DNA of 64,000 nt. It comes from Erpobdella octoculata (taxonomy: Eukaryota; Annelida; Clitellata; Hirudinida; Erpobdellidae). The stretch spans positions 45,994,710 to 46,058,709 of the forward strand of contig OZ022238.1 of the NCBI GenBank assembly GCA_963978895.1, in the 5' to 3' direction. Below, piece after piece: positions 51,256 to 64,000 of the stretch. The notes below the pieces were generated by a model. The model had not been told where the DNA came from. It made no database searches and saw only the letters and a list, made by a program, of their open reading frames with translations. The position numbers and the translations under genes are program-made. How positions within the stretch are numbered: position 1 is the stretch's first letter; the number at the start of each line of letters is the position of its first letter.

Positions 51256-51655
<400 letters not shown>

Positions 51656-54600
51656 AAATACACTTTTTGCATGCTTTCTTGAAAAAAAATGTTGGCTTTT
51701 TAGACATGGCGGGGTCTGTGTGAAAATAATTTTTTTATTGATATAATAATAGTTTATTTAATTATTATCTGAGAACTCAGCGTTGTTCGTATTTTTTTAA
51801 TAAATACCTGACAATTATTCTTATTAGCTAGTTTTAAAAATTTAAAAATTTTTAATTATTATTTGATTTTTTAATTATTTATTTGATTACGAAAAAATTG
51901 TTTTTTTTAGAAAATTCAAAATTATTCGCCGAATAACATTGTAGACCAGAAAAGAAATAAGCATTAAATCAAAACAACAACTACATTGTAAAGTAACAGG
52001 AAAAATTATTTACATTATTTACATTAGAAAACAGTTCCAACTACTTTTAAAATTGAAAAGATACTTTTTTAATTTTTGTCGTGATCCCCACGGCGGGTCG
52101 CACTGGCATTAAACTTTGATATTAAGTGGGCGCTACAAAATATCATCCAGCTAGTCGCATGTTTGCCACCAATGGTTTAGACCCTAGTTAAAGAAACCGC
52201 TACTAATTTAAAAAATATCCTTTTTTTAGTTGAAAAAAACATAAAAAACTTATTACAAACTGGCAGGGTTACCCGGCGTTTCCCGGGGGGTTTTTTTTTA
52301 CAGGTTTTCTCGTTGTTTCTTTTATTTGTTTTTTTTCTCTTCTTTATTTTTTTTCCTTGTTTTATTTGTTCACTCTCCTTGTTAATTTTACAAGAGAAAG
52401 AAATGACCAAAAAAGAAAAAGTACAATTTTTTTTATTAAAGATATTACAAAACTAACATTTAGGTCGTATTTTGTTGACCAGCGGATTGACCGACTCAAA
52501 GTTCATGCCTGTTGCCTCAAAAAGAAAGATAGTTTAGTACTGTATGTGTCTTAAAACTTTCCTCTTCACTGTTTCCTTCAATTTTCTTCCAATATACAGT
52601 GGCTCCGAAGTTGGTTCGACCGTGGAGACACTTTAAAAAATTCTTTTTCAAATTTTTATGAACATTGATAAATTATTTGGGTTAACCTAAGATAATAATT
52701 AATTTGTATGAATTACTGTAAATAAATATTTGTATTTATTTAAATAATTGAATAAATAAATAAAAAAGTAATAAGCTTCGGGCAGCTTCAACCAACTCAG
52801 CTTCTTCTTTAAATTTTGCTACGCAAATTAAATTTGAATTGTGTTACGCATTAATCTTTTATGTTTTTAAATAAGAGCCGTCCTTAAGTGACGTCATGCT
52901 TTTAAGGGAAAAGTCAGAATTTTTGGCGAAGGGGTACTGGAGAGAATTGAAAAATGTGAATTCACAAAGAAAAATAAAATTTTAATTTAAACTTGTCAAT
53001 TTAAATATAAAAATTTTTAGTTTTATTAATTAAAACTTTTTTTAATATTTATTTGATAACTTTTTGATCCCAAAACGGTTCTCTTTTATTCACTACTTGT
53101 AAATAGCATAAAATTTAAAATGAAAGTTAGCTAAAATTGCTGAGACAATAAATTTCTGTGTATATAGGTCTATATATAAATAAAGAGAATATTTATACCC
53201 CTGCAAGTTAGAAAATCAGAAAAATGTTATTTAAAAATGTATGTTCTTATTGATATGTCTTTAAATAAGAGCCGTCCTTAAGTGACGTCATGCTTTTAAG
53301 GGAAAAGTCAGAATTTTTGGCGAAGGGGTGCTGGAGAGAATTGAAAAATGTGAATTCACAAAGAAAAATAAAATTGTAATTTAAACTTGTCAATTTAAAT
53401 ATAAAAATTTTTAGTTTGATTAATTAAAACTTTGTTTAATATTTATTTGATAACTTTTTGATCCCAAAACGGTTCTCTTTTATTCACTACTTGTAAATAG
53501 CATAAAATTTAAAATGAAAGTTAGCTAAAATTGCTGAGACAATAAATTTCTCTGTATATAGGTCTATGTTTTTTATTTTATTTAAGTTTTATTTTTGAAG
53601 AACATCAACTCTAAAGATTTTTGTATTTTAATATTTACTTTATTTTTCTAGTCGCTTTCCTCAAAATAATTTTCCATTGTCTTAAATTTTTTGAGCTCAA
53701 TTATGTTTTTAATTTTTAATTAATCAACGAAAAATTATTCATTTAATTTCAGTTTCTAAATGTTCACTTTTATTTACGTTTTATTTCATTTGTTATCTTA
53801 TTATTTTGAACTGATTTATCAATGGTCATTAGTCGTTGTAAGTTATAACAGCCAAATGTCGTAGTAGGCTATATCGTGTTGTATCGAAGACTTGCGATGT
53901 TCCGCAATACTAAACTTTATTCTCTTTTCAGGAAACGATCATGGCCTGTTAATCGATTGATTGGCACGTTTGCAAAAAACAACTTATATGTTAGTTTTCT
54001 TTTGTTTTGTATATTTATTCATCAATAAGTTTCTTAGTTTTCTCATTTATTATCCTTAAGATATTTAGATTTTTTTGGAAAGCTTGCGTTATTCATGATA
54101 CTCTCGTTAGTTTATTGGGGTCTGTAAAAACTTTTTAAATGTCCCTTTGAATATAATTGCATCAGTTGAATTATAAAATAATTCAGTTCAAACGTGTTAT
54201 TAAAAAGATAAACTAATAGCAAAATACATTCTATTTGATTGAACTACTTAAGTTAGTTTTAAAATTTACGAAAATAACTAATTGATATTAACTAAGCACT
54301 TAATTCTAATTATTTCAATATTTTGTGTGTGTATTTATGCACATGCATGAAGCACATTGAAAACATTATAGTATAGTCGGTGCGGGGTATAACAAAATAT
54401 TGCATCGGACCTATTACTTTAAGAATCGGGCCTATTACGCAACGCACCATACCCATGGTTTGATCCACATTACGTAATAATCTTTGCATTAGACTGAGGA
54501 CTTTCAGATAATAACATCTGGCACTGAAAGTTGAGCGCTTAGTCTTAAAAGACCTGGTGGAAAGTGCTAGACTTGAAACAATTCGTCGCACTTTTGAATT

Positions 54601-54779
54601 TTAAGGGATGTTTGTAAAACGCGAACTAAATTGCGAACCACTCACTAAAGAACGAACTTTATTACGAACCAATGTGTAAAGGCGAACTCAAAGACAAAAT
54701 ATATAATACAAACAAATATATAATATATAATAAATTTATTCTAAAATATTATAAAATAAAAAATAGCAATTAGAACCAA
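51656..54779 (+). other. Duplicated spacer (no gene seen)
   Basis: Duplicate of 30801-33549. It has an internal tandem duplication of about 300 bp absent from the other copy (see 52867-53575). No coding region supported. Confidence 0.5.
52867..53575 (+). repeat. Tandem duplication of about 395 bp
   Basis: The segment TAAATAAGAGCCGTCCTTAA ... AATTTCT(CT)GTGTATATAGGTCTAT occurs at 52867-53170 and again at 53262-53570, separated by about 90 bp. The D-side homologue (32098-32400) has one copy. Confidence 0.85.
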
Positions 54780-55210
54780 ATAATAAAAATAATTTTCTCA
54801 GTTATTCTTACAAAACCCGCATGTGAATTTCTGTTTCGGAACGGCACCTATACACTCAGAGTGGTACCATCGAGGACACTCGTCACATCCTGTCCAACGA
54901 ATTTTCTTCTCATCTTTTCCATGTTTGTTTATTTTTTTTTGGGAGGAGGAACATTGGAGTTGCACGAATAGCAGATTGTTCCATCAATTTCTTCCGAATT
55001 AGACTCATTTATCGCAGCCATAGCTGCAATGAGGTCTTCATCATCACTTTTGGCTGAAGTTTAAGGCTGTGTATGATCACTGAGTGACAACAGCAACCAG
55101 ATCTGTAATGATGAGTTCTTCAGTAATCGCCAGCTGTAGGAATTTCAACATCTGCAGGACGTGTTTTTTTTCCCCTGCTTTTCGTTCGGGCCGTTTCCGA
55201 GTGTTTTTAC
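54780..55210 (-). pseudogene. PHD-finger protein C-terminal remnant, second copy
   Basis: Duplicate of 33550-33990 with the same homopolymer frameshift plus an extra base near 55125. WTGCDECPRWYHSECIG and CGFC are preserved. Confidence 0.6.
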
Positions 55211-55356
55211 GCAAATAAATTAAATAGCTAACATTACTGCGACCCATTGTGTAGAAGCAAACCTTAATGGGATCCTTTTTGCATTTTGAAAGGCGAACTA
55301 CATCGGTCACGTGCTTCATTGTTAACCGATCACTGAGCGAGTTCGCGTACAGTTGC

Positions 55357-55510
<154 letters not shown>

Positions 55511-56646
55511 AAACAAAAGGTTTAGTTCCATACACTTATTATTATAGTACATTTGTATACAAACGTTGTTTTAACAAAATATTTGTTTCATTTTTTTTTA
55601 TTGTTAATACAACGTTTTACTCAACTCGTCCAAATAAATCTAACAATCAAAATTTAGACCAATGGTTTTAACCTTTTTTTCCGCGCACCTTTTGGATGAA
55701 CTCAATTTGACCGCAATTCCATACAAAACAAAAATCAAAAAATGTTATTGTCTTGTTTCAAGTTTGTTTGCTCAATATATTTTTTTGTTTTTCACCAAAG
55801 AAAAAAAAGCCAATCTCGCACAAGTAGGTAGTAGCTCAAAATGATGAATGACAACAAACGTTTAGCTCAAGCTGGATAGCTATCTTGAAAAAATGTGAGA
55901 CTTTTAACTTCTGGCAATTCGATAAAGAGCTTAGTGAAAAGCAAGGAGGATTGGTTTAAATCTTAGTTAAACTAAAATTGCTGTACCGTCACACCAAACT
56001 CTTTTTTGCTCAAGAACGTTAATCGTTCGGTTTAAAATTGTCATTTGACAGGACTTTGACACACTTTGACACACAAAAAACACTTGGGTCGTTGTGTGTC
56101 GTTTAAGGACGTCATTTCAGCAAAATCTGGAGGAGGAAACTTGCTCTCATAGCTCCCCAATTTTCGAAAACCCTTTTCCTCCAACAAGAACCTTTGCTAA
56201 AATTGAAGATTTAAATGTATTTCTAATTAATTTTCATAAAAAATTAAAAATGCATAAAATAGTTTTCATATTCCTCAAAATTAGAACAACATCCCAACGG
56301 TTAAGAACCCCTGTTTAAGACCAATTTTCGATAAGTTAAAGCTGTGAAACTTTTAATATAGCTCTAAAAAGTTAAAGCTTTGAAACTTTTAATATAGCTC
56401 TAAACCCAAGGACAAGGCAATATTCTACCAATGACGTCATTTGTGGGGACAGGGTTGCCTCCCCAAGGATAAAAAACTTTTTACGTAAAATAAATAAATA
56501 CGAAGTTTTAGAAAAGTGTTGTAAGGGGTCGGGGAACGGTTTCTTTCTAACTTTGTCTCTTCTTATGAAAATATTAAAACTTTTATTTTTACTTTTTGAT
56601 TTTTATAATTATATATAAAACGAAAATATAATTAAACTATTTTGGA
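55511..56646 (+). other. 5' spacer of type 1 gene C (no gene seen)
   Basis: Matches 3573-4665 and 34241-34936. A roughly 45-bp segment (AAGTTAAAGCT.TGAAACTTTTAATATAGCTCTAAA) is duplicated at 56333-56403 relative to the A unit. Confidence 0.6.
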
Positions 56647-58735
56647 ATGATTTTTTATCAGGATGAATCTGTGAGTCATATCTTTTCAGTTGAAAAAACG
56701 CCTAGGTATGGTTTGTTTTATTCACAAATAGACAACACAAAAATGTTTATAATAAATGAACCTGTTTTAGTTGCATCAACAAAGAAAAATTTGTTGGGAT
56801 TGATTTTGGAACAACAAACACTCGTGTAGCCGTCAGTGACAAAAATGGTTTTAAAGTCTTAAAAGAAACCCGTTCCCTTGTATATACAATAGAGGATGGA
56901 GAAATTGTCGATGAAAACACAGAGTGGGACATTTATGGCTGGCCCTGGGAACCTATTAAAGGCGTAAAGAAACTTCTGTTTGGTAAATTTGACGATAAAG
57001 ATGTCCAAGAATACATGTAAGTGTTTTTTCTCAACAGTATACTGTTTCAGAGTTTTTTTTAGTAAAACGTTTTAAAGTTTTAGTTTTTTTTAATTAAAAA
57101 AATTGCAAAAACTTCAACAAAACAAACCTTAAAAAGTACATTGAAATTTTTTTAATAAAGGAAAACCACTGATTTCAAAGTTGTAAAGGGACCCAAAAAA
57201 CGTCCTTTAATTAAACTAGAAAAGTTCGACAGACTTTATAAACCATGTGAAGCTGCTGCACCTCTTTTGAGAAATATGAAAAAATCAGCTGGTTGATTTT
57301 AATTTTGTAAAATAATTAAAAATTTGTTTACTTAAAAAGTATAAATTGAATTATTAACAGATTTGTATTTCAATGAAGAAGTTAATAACGCTGTTATAGC
57401 TGTTCCAACTGGTGCAAATGATTTTGAGGTATTTATTAATAAAAGTTGTGCAAATATTTTTTGACATTTTCAGTTACACTGTTTCTCAAATAAATAGGAA
57501 CTTAAAGAAGCTGGCAGACTTGCTGGATTTGAACGAATTGATGTTGTCAAAGAACCAATTGCTGCTGTACTTGCACTCGATTCATTGGATTACCAAGAAT
57601 CTACTTCTGGTGATAAAGTGTTAGTTGTAATCTGTGCCCTTTTATTAGGAAATTATAAATTTTTTTGATTTTATAGTTGAATGAATTCAGAATTATACTT
57701 TTGTGGTTTCAGGACTGCTGTGTACGATTTTGGTGATGACAAATTTGAGGTCTCCATAATTAAATCCAAAAATGGGCGTATGCATCTTTATTCATACGGT
57801 GACTTAATGCTTAATGGACGTCTTGTTGACAATGTTCTCATCAATTATTTCAACCAAAAATTAAGAGAACAGGTTAATATACCTAATTTTTAACAAGTAA
57901 AACATATAAACTGGAAAATGTCAAATAAATTCTACGATAAAAACAACACCGTTATAATAAATCAGTGGCGTTCCTAGAGTGTCACCCAGTGTTATGATTG
58001 GAAAAAAACTGCAATAGGCCACCATATCAAAAATGTTTTTTATTTTGGTGTCACACCATGTGACTGTGTCACTTGGTGCAAACACTATTTCCTAGTGATA
58101 CCACTGCAATAAATAATATTTCGAATAAATTTCCATTGATTATAGACAATAAAATTTTTGCTTGATGATACAATTATTAATTTGTATATTTACAGAATGG
58201 TGACAATATTGAAAAATCGCAACATGATGATTTTTTACTTAGAGATCATATAGCTGATGCAAAAATGGAACTATGCAATGTTACTAAAGTAAATATAAAC
58301 TTTCATTACCATTGTAATGGTCACTTTGGCCATTTTGAAATGGAACTAACAAGAAAAGAGTTGGAAAACAGAACTGATGAGTTGTTAAGGAGGACAATTC
58401 CTCTGTGTGAAAAAAGCATGAAAAGGTCTGGCATTAGTAAGAAAGACATTGATGAAGTTTTGTTAGTTGGTGGAATGACAAAAATGCCAAAGGTAATTAA
58501 AACTATGTTAATATCAAGCATTTTATAACAACAATAGCACATTGGTAATGATACCATGAAATGTGAGTTCTAGATTTAATAAATATGAATATTTATTTTA
58601 ATTACTATTTGAAAGGTTAAAGAAGTGGTTGAAGAATTATTTGGAAAAGCCCCGAACAATAAAATTGATCCGCGTGAAATACTTGCTATTGGAGCTGCTG
58701 CTGCTGCCAGAAGATCCAAATATTATTTTGAATAA
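56647..58735 (+). CDS. HSP70-family nucleotide-binding-domain-only protein, type 1, copy C (intact)
   Basis: Exons: 56647-56705, 56771-57016, 57161-57291, 57361-57428, 57498-57619, 57713-57872, 58196-58492 and 58616-58735. These are the same sizes and phases as copy A, giving 400 residues. Motifs: VGIDFGTTNTRVAV, AVIAVP, KEPIAAV, YDFGDDKFE (phosphate-2 GGGT lost), LVGGMTKMPK and AIGAAAAARR, then stop, with no substrate-binding domain. Intron 6 and the first half of exon 7 differ strongly from A and B, while flanking exons are nearly identical: eight codons in exon 7 are changed, all replacing amino acids. It shares the doubt about its start and ATPase competence described for copy A. Head-to-head with gene E, about 6 kb apart. 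Confidence 0.88.
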
Positions 58736-59363
58736 AAAGTTTTTTCTGTGATAAAAGTTATTATTGGATTTAAATTAAAAACAGCTTCAAGTCAAGACAG
58801 CCACCTGGCTAACTGGCTAGGTAGGCCAAAGCACTCGCTAGACAAAAATTGGTCAATTTAAACTTGTAAAAGACTTCACCACCTTCTTAGGGTATCCAAT
58901 TTCTCTAGAGGAAACGTTGATTAGGTTTTACTCATTTGTTTCTGTCGGCCAAAATTTTATCGCCAAAATTTGATACTGAGTTATTTAATTTTGCAAACGC
59001 TTTCTTTAATTTTTTAAATAATTAAATAAACAATTAAAAGATAAAAAGAATATTACCACAAGAAAACTAAAAAAGTCAACAGAATTTGCATGACAGACCA
59101 CTTTAGTTCTAGACTTGGACTCCTAATTTAAATGAAATATAGGACCTCCTTGTATTGAACAGGAGAGATCAGTCTATGTCGCGATGCGCTGTTTACAAAC
59201 AAATTCCGCGCGATACGCTATAAATTTAAATTTACCCAATACACATTTCTAATGTTTACATTCATATTTTTTTTGGGTCTGTTTATGTCTGCATTGCAGT
59301 GCCCACAAGTACATAATAGTAAACCAGGCACAAAAGCGAAAACTGTTAAGAAAACTCTTATCT
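58736..59363 (+). other. Spacer 3' of gene C (no gene seen)
   Basis: Duplicate of 6743-7370, ending where a LINE has inserted. Nothing coding. Confidence 0.55.
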
Positions 59364-60092
59364 CAACTGACTTTCAGCGAACACGTTGCAAAATTGGTCA
59401 ACACCAGTTACTACCATCTACGACAGATGAGGTCAGTTCGCAAATCCCTCACGGTCAATTCTTCGCATGCACTTGCCCGCGCTTTGATCTTGTCTAGACT
59501 TGATTATTGTAATTGTCTACTCAGTGGAATACCGGATCTGTTAATGAGGCGGCTTGATGGTGTCATGCGTGCCACGGCTAGGCTGATTCTCCGATTGCCT
59601 CGATACGTCATGTCACTAAAGCGATTCACGACCGACTACACTGGCTGAACATGCAGGCGCGTATCGACTTCAAGCTATCTCTCACTGCGTACCGATGCCT
59701 CCATGGTTCTGCGCCGTCATACCTCTCCGGTTTGTGCATTTCGGTGACTCAGTTTCCTGGTCGATCTCACCTTCGCTCGGCTTCTTCCGGTCAGCTTCTT
59801 GTTCCTTCCTGCGGAACCAGGACGTTTGGACCGAGGACTTTTGCAGTTTCTTGTCCAACTACCTGGAACAATCTACCGATTGAACTTACCGATCCGGCGT
59901 GTGTCGATAGCGTTTATGTTTTTAGGAAACGACTTAAAACTCATTTTTTTCTTCGTATGACGAACGGATATTGACCCTTTTTGTTTCTGATGTGTGATTC
60001 TGTTCGTTCGTTTATTTTGGCACTGCCGCCTCGTGCTCTGAGAAATTTTTCTTTTTAGAGAGCACGTTAAATAAATAATAATAATAAATAAT
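59364..60092 (+). mobile_element. CR1/L2-like LINE 3' fragment
   Basis: Inserted in sequence continuous at 7370-7380 and 16200-16212 (CTTATCTTCAACTATAAATAAAATACTC). It encodes the C-terminal part of a LINE reverse transcriptase in two frames. The first includes ALARALILSRLDYCNCLLSG. After a 1-nt shift near 59615, HDRLHWLNMQARIDFKLSL, FGPRTFAVSCPTTWNNLP and VFRKRLKTHFF follow. The 3' UTR ends in (AAT)n. 5'-truncated. Confidence 0.88.
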
Positions 60093-60510
60093 AAATAAAA
60101 TACTCAATTTATTCCACACTCGAATGTGGCTGCAGTTTTTGAAAACGTTATAGTGCCAGTGAAAAAAACTAAATAGAATTTAGTATCAGGTATTCTGAAT
60201 AGAGCCTGGGATCAATTAACGTTATTTTCTGACTGTCACAAGCAATAATTCAAATAAAACTTGAAAATAGTTAAGTTTAAACGGTTCAAGTTAATTAGTA
60301 ATTGTTACAGTTAAATAATGAAATGAAGGAAATCACCACACGTGAAGTCCAATGTTACATTTGCTAAATACATGTATAGCTTTTATCAACACAAACCGCA
60401 TCGTCGCTGGGTGTCTCCTTGAGCAATCATGTGATTTTGGCCGTCATATTGAACGCGAAAAACATAAACGCGGTAACTTATATTTTTAGGACGACCATGT
60501 GGAGTGCCAA

Positions 60511-60549
60511 CAGTCAATCTATTAATGCCATACTGACAAATGTACGAAG
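60511..60549. repeat. 39-bp VNTR locus, single unit
   Basis: One unit, as at 35570-35608. Confidence 0.85.
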
Positions 60550-61125
60550 CAGTCTCAGAACGTTTAAACTGCAGTTTAGTGATGTTTTGTGACCTTGCAT
60601 CATTTTTAAAAAAAAGAAAACACATTTATTTATTTAATTTGCATGTGCTGGCTGTTCAAGTTTTGCATACAAACAACTTTGAATAAATACAAGTTCAATT
60701 TTACTGCTATAATTTCGCTGGTTTCTACATTTTTGTTTCCGCCTGTAATTTATTTATTTACTATGATTTTAAACATAATAATAAATAGGGTCATAGAGAC
60801 CCACAAAATTAATTGCCCCTGGCCCCGTTCATCCTCTCACAGACCTGTACGAGACTGTACAAGTTCTTAATAAGAACTTCTTATGATATTAGGGGAAATT
60901 GGGCGCGAATTAACAAGATTATTATTTTCAAAAGAACGTGTACGGGCAAAATTTGAGGCAAAAAAATCAATGGTAAGTGGTCAAAAATTGATTACAACCT
61001 CATGTGATACTGATATGAGCGTAGTAAAATACTTAGAAACAACTTGATTGGATTTCTCAATTACCGTTAAACTGATACATATTGACTCTACTACTCTAAT
61101 ATTCGTTGACTTGCCAGTTATCAAC

Positions 61126-62442
61126 CGGATGCGGAAAGTTCGCCCCCGGCTTTTCCACCGTCTTTTCGCCCCCATCTTTTCGCCCCCGTTTTTACGCCCC
61201 CGGGGAAGTTTCGCACCCGGTTTTTCGCCCTTGGGAAAGTTCGCCCTTGCGCTTTTTGCCCCTGGAAAATTTCGCCCCCGATTTTTCGTCCCCGTTTTTT
61301 CGTCCCCATTTTTCGCTCCCGGCATAATTTGCTCCCAGTTTTTTACCCCCGGTTTTTCGCTCCTGGTTTTTTGCCCTTTGTTTTTTACTTCTGGTTTTTG
61401 TCCTCAGTGGTGTGCTCTCGAGAAAGTTTGCTCCCGGGTTTTGGCCTTTTTAAAAGTAAGTTTTTGCTTCTGATTTTTTACCAAAAACTTGGTTCCGAGA
61501 ATGTTAGCTTTTGTTCTAGGGAAAATCTGCTACTTCGACTTTTGCCCCAGATTTTTTTCACCTAACGTTTGTTACAGGAAAAACTTTCTCTCGCTTTTGC
61601 ATTTTCAGCTTCTTCTTCTTTCCTTTTTTTCCAGTATTTACCCCAAGAACATTCCACTGGGCTTTTCGTCGCTCTAAAAATTTAGAGCTTCCCTGGAAAG
61701 ACTCACTATTTGATATAACTATTTGCTTATGCAAAAATTAAATCCCAGTTTCACGCTCTGTGGAAGATTTGACTCTCTATCCGTTTTTGAGTAAAAAAGT
61801 AACAACCTTTTGAAGAAAAGTAAAAATATTTTTGGAGAAGTTTTGCAAAAAACATCAACAATCACCCCCTCCGGTCATCAGCTATTTTAAGAAAAAAATG
61901 TTTATAAGATTTTAGAGAAGTATCTACGATTACCCCCCCCCCCTTAACTCGACTATCTGGTATTGTGAGAGGGAAAGTGTCTAGGAAAGTTTTTAAAGTG
62001 TGGGTTTTAAAAACATTTGCCTTCTCAGCTTTATGCTGAAATGACGCTCCTGCCCTCCAATAATTTTCAAATATCACCTCAAAGTCAAGTGGTCTGGATG
62101 AAACACTACTGGCAATATTTTTCAGGGGTTATATTTCTAAGGAAAAAAAGGTTGTAGGAGGGAAAAAGTCGAAAGCACCAAGAACTAACGTCTCATGAGA
62201 AAAACGTGCAAAAAATTTTAAAATGTTGAGTAACTTTTCCAGATAAAAAATCAGGGATGAAAACCGGAAGGAAATTTTTCCAGGGACAAAAAACTGAGAG
62301 TCAAAAACTAGGAGCCAAAAATTGGGGGCGAAAAAACGGGGACGAAAAACTGGGGGCGAAAAATCGGGGGTGAACTTTCCCAGGGGCAAAAAAACGGGGT
62401 GAAAAGACGGGGGCGAAAACGGGGGCGAACTTTCCGTAAACC
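61126..62442. mobile_element. Foldback/MULE-like element, copy 4
   Basis: Target duplications GTTATCAAC at 61117-61125 and 62443-62451. C-rich array at the left (61135-61365) and G-rich inverted array at the right (62280-62430). Left array composition is intermediate between copies 1 and 2. Confidence 0.72.
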
Positions 62443-62451
62443 GTTATCAAC

Positions 62452-63175
62452 CCTATTTTAAACCAGGGACCCCAATGTTTACTCTAAGATGTTTGCTGGT
62501 TTGTTACTTTACGTTCAGTAATCCGGCCTTGGTCAAGGGATTCCAACCTTTGGCTCAGGCAAGCAGGCACACATATACGGTAAAGTTAGTATAATGGATT
62601 TAACAAGTGAACCGTGAAAACTTTGTTTTTTTTTTTAAATCGTCGTAATTTTTATAATATTTAGTGTTTGTAAATTATTTGTTTATGATACTAATTTTAA
62701 AAAATAGAAAGTAAATTGACCAACGTTTTCTTAAAACCCAATGTGAGATGTATTTGAGAATGGAAAATATAAGAAACTTTTAAAGCAGTATGAAAAAACC
62801 AATGTTGCATAATTAATTTTTAAATTTGTTTAAATAAGTCTATAAAAAAACATTGATTACCATAACATGATATGTGAAAAAATGAGTGAACCATAATTTA
62901 ATTGCTCTTAATTTGTTTTTGTTTTCAAACATAAATAATTATTATCCTAAATATTAAAAAAAATTTCCAGAATGCATTGTTTTAAGGAGTGAGCCTATAT
63001 TTCAAAATTCAACTCAAGGTTTGCAAACATTCAAGCAAACAAGCAATCGAGACTGGTGGGGAAATTAATAGAAAATAATTCAAAATATTTAAAAAATTTA
63101 TTTTTTCAATTTTTTACTAGACTTTTCTAAGTAGCAGGTGTTCACAATGCTAAATTTTGTAAAGATCCTTTTATT
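62452..63175 (+). other. Spacer (no gene seen)
   Basis: Duplicate of 9753-10499 and 18713-19430. Confidence 0.5.
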
Positions 63176-63179
63176 GGTT

Positions 63180-63500
63180 CTGGGGTTAAATAATTACAAG
63201 CATTACAAATTTGGGCTGTATATATTAGATCAATATTAGTAGAAATTTGGACGACACTTAACTCATTTTTCTTCAAATGTTTTCTAAAAGAAGATGTTTC
63301 AAAAATTAAAAAAATCTGTTTATTTTTATTGTTGATAGTATAGAAGAATAAACTTATTTATGATATCAAGTTTCTTCTGGCAGCAACAGAAGCTCCAATA
63401 GCAAGTATTTCTTGTGGATCAAATTTTTGGTTTGGTGCTCGTCCAAATATTTCTTCAACCATATATTTCTGGCTTTGATAATAGAAACCTCAAATAAAAG
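63180..63500 (-). pseudogene. Decayed 3' tail of a type 2 HSP70 gene, relic 4
   Basis: Same exon 6/exon 8 fusion as relics 1-3; closest to relic 2 (shares TTGATAGTATAGAAGAATAAAC). Confidence 0.72.
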
Positions 63501-63672
63501 TATTTTAAATAAATTTATTTTTTTATCTTATCTTGTTTTTATACACGTATTTTAAATTTTCTGAGTTATGCATTGAATAACTTTTATTGTTTGACTTACT
63601 AAAACGTGAGTTGCAATGCCTCTGCATATCTCTTTGTTTTAAAAAAATCATATGTTGTATAAGAAACGCTTT

Positions 63673-64000
63673 AAGGCGGGCGCACACGAACAACAAATTT
63701 GAGCAATTTAGTTGCACAACTAAATTTCTTGAGCAACTTTTGCGCGCACACGCTTAGAGTAACAGTTGGTATTTTTCGTTGAAATTCTTTAATAAATTAA
63801 TTTATTACATTAAATCAAATTCCATCACAATATTTTCTCGCAAGTTTTCTATTTTTTTCAATAATCAAGTCATAAAACTTTGTGCAAATTACTAAAATTT
63901 TTCATTAAAATTTATCAAATTCATAACAGAATCGCTTGTTCATTCTATTTTTATATTTTTCTTATAAAAAAAACTGTTTAACTAATTACAGAAAGACGGG
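63673..64000 (+). mobile_element. PIF/Harbinger-like element left end, runs off the window
   Basis: TTAAGGCGGGCGCACACGAAC at about 63670 and following match 19941-20305 without the 34-bp P relic. It continues past the window edge. Confidence 0.55.

Overview
The window is AT-rich eukaryotic DNA, almost certainly from a metazoan. Protein-coding exons are separated by GT...AG introns. Transposons of animal type are abundant: a THAP-domain P element, hAT, a PIF/Harbinger-like element, CR1/L2-like LINEs and a foldback-type element. A short interstitial (TTAGGG)n tract argues weakly for a non-insect animal. I cannot name the species. There are no bacterial operons, CRISPR arrays, rRNAs or credible tRNAs.

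The host genes are five copies of an unusual HSP70-family gene. By motif they are closest to mitochondrial HSP70 (mortalin/DnaK). They encode only the nucleotide-binding (ATPase) domain and stop exactly where the substrate-binding domain should begin. Two subfamilies share the same eight-exon structure but lie on opposite strands. Type 1 is on the + strand: 4666-6742 intact, 11351-13590 pseudogene, 56647-58735 intact. Type 2 is on the - strand: 22632-28253 open, 43559-50529 with a 1-nt frameshift. Four further loci (about 10500, 19440, 36690 and 63180) carry only a decayed 3' tail of a type 2 gene.

The window is a segmental-duplication array. The block 21145-36420 is repeated as 37190-61360, and the block 3577-10985 is repeated as 11351-19940 and 55505-63660. 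A remnant with two internal deletions lies at 34245-37190. The copies differ by transposon insertions and by deletions, so many filled and empty insertion sites can be compared within the window.

Layout: 1-3600 SWIM and PHD finger fragments, (TA)n and a 155-bp minisatellite element; 3600-11000 type 1 gene A, 39-bp VNTR, foldback element, type 2 relic; 11000-20000 hAT/HSP70 chimera (pseudogene B), hAT element, telomere-like tract, second VNTR, second foldback element; 20000-22150 Harbinger-like palindrome with MADF ORF, LINE; 22600-28300 type 2 gene D with retroelement debris in a long intron; 29000-30200 giant tetranucleotide microsatellite; 30350-37200 decayed transposon ORFs and the deleted unit; 37276-42900 hAT deletion derivative and a near-complete 3.58-kb P element nested in a LINE; 43500-50530 type 2 gene E; 51250-56600 microsatellite and duplicated spacer; 56647-58735 type 1 gene C; 59360-64000 LINE, VNTR, foldback element, relic, and the start of another Harbinger-like element.
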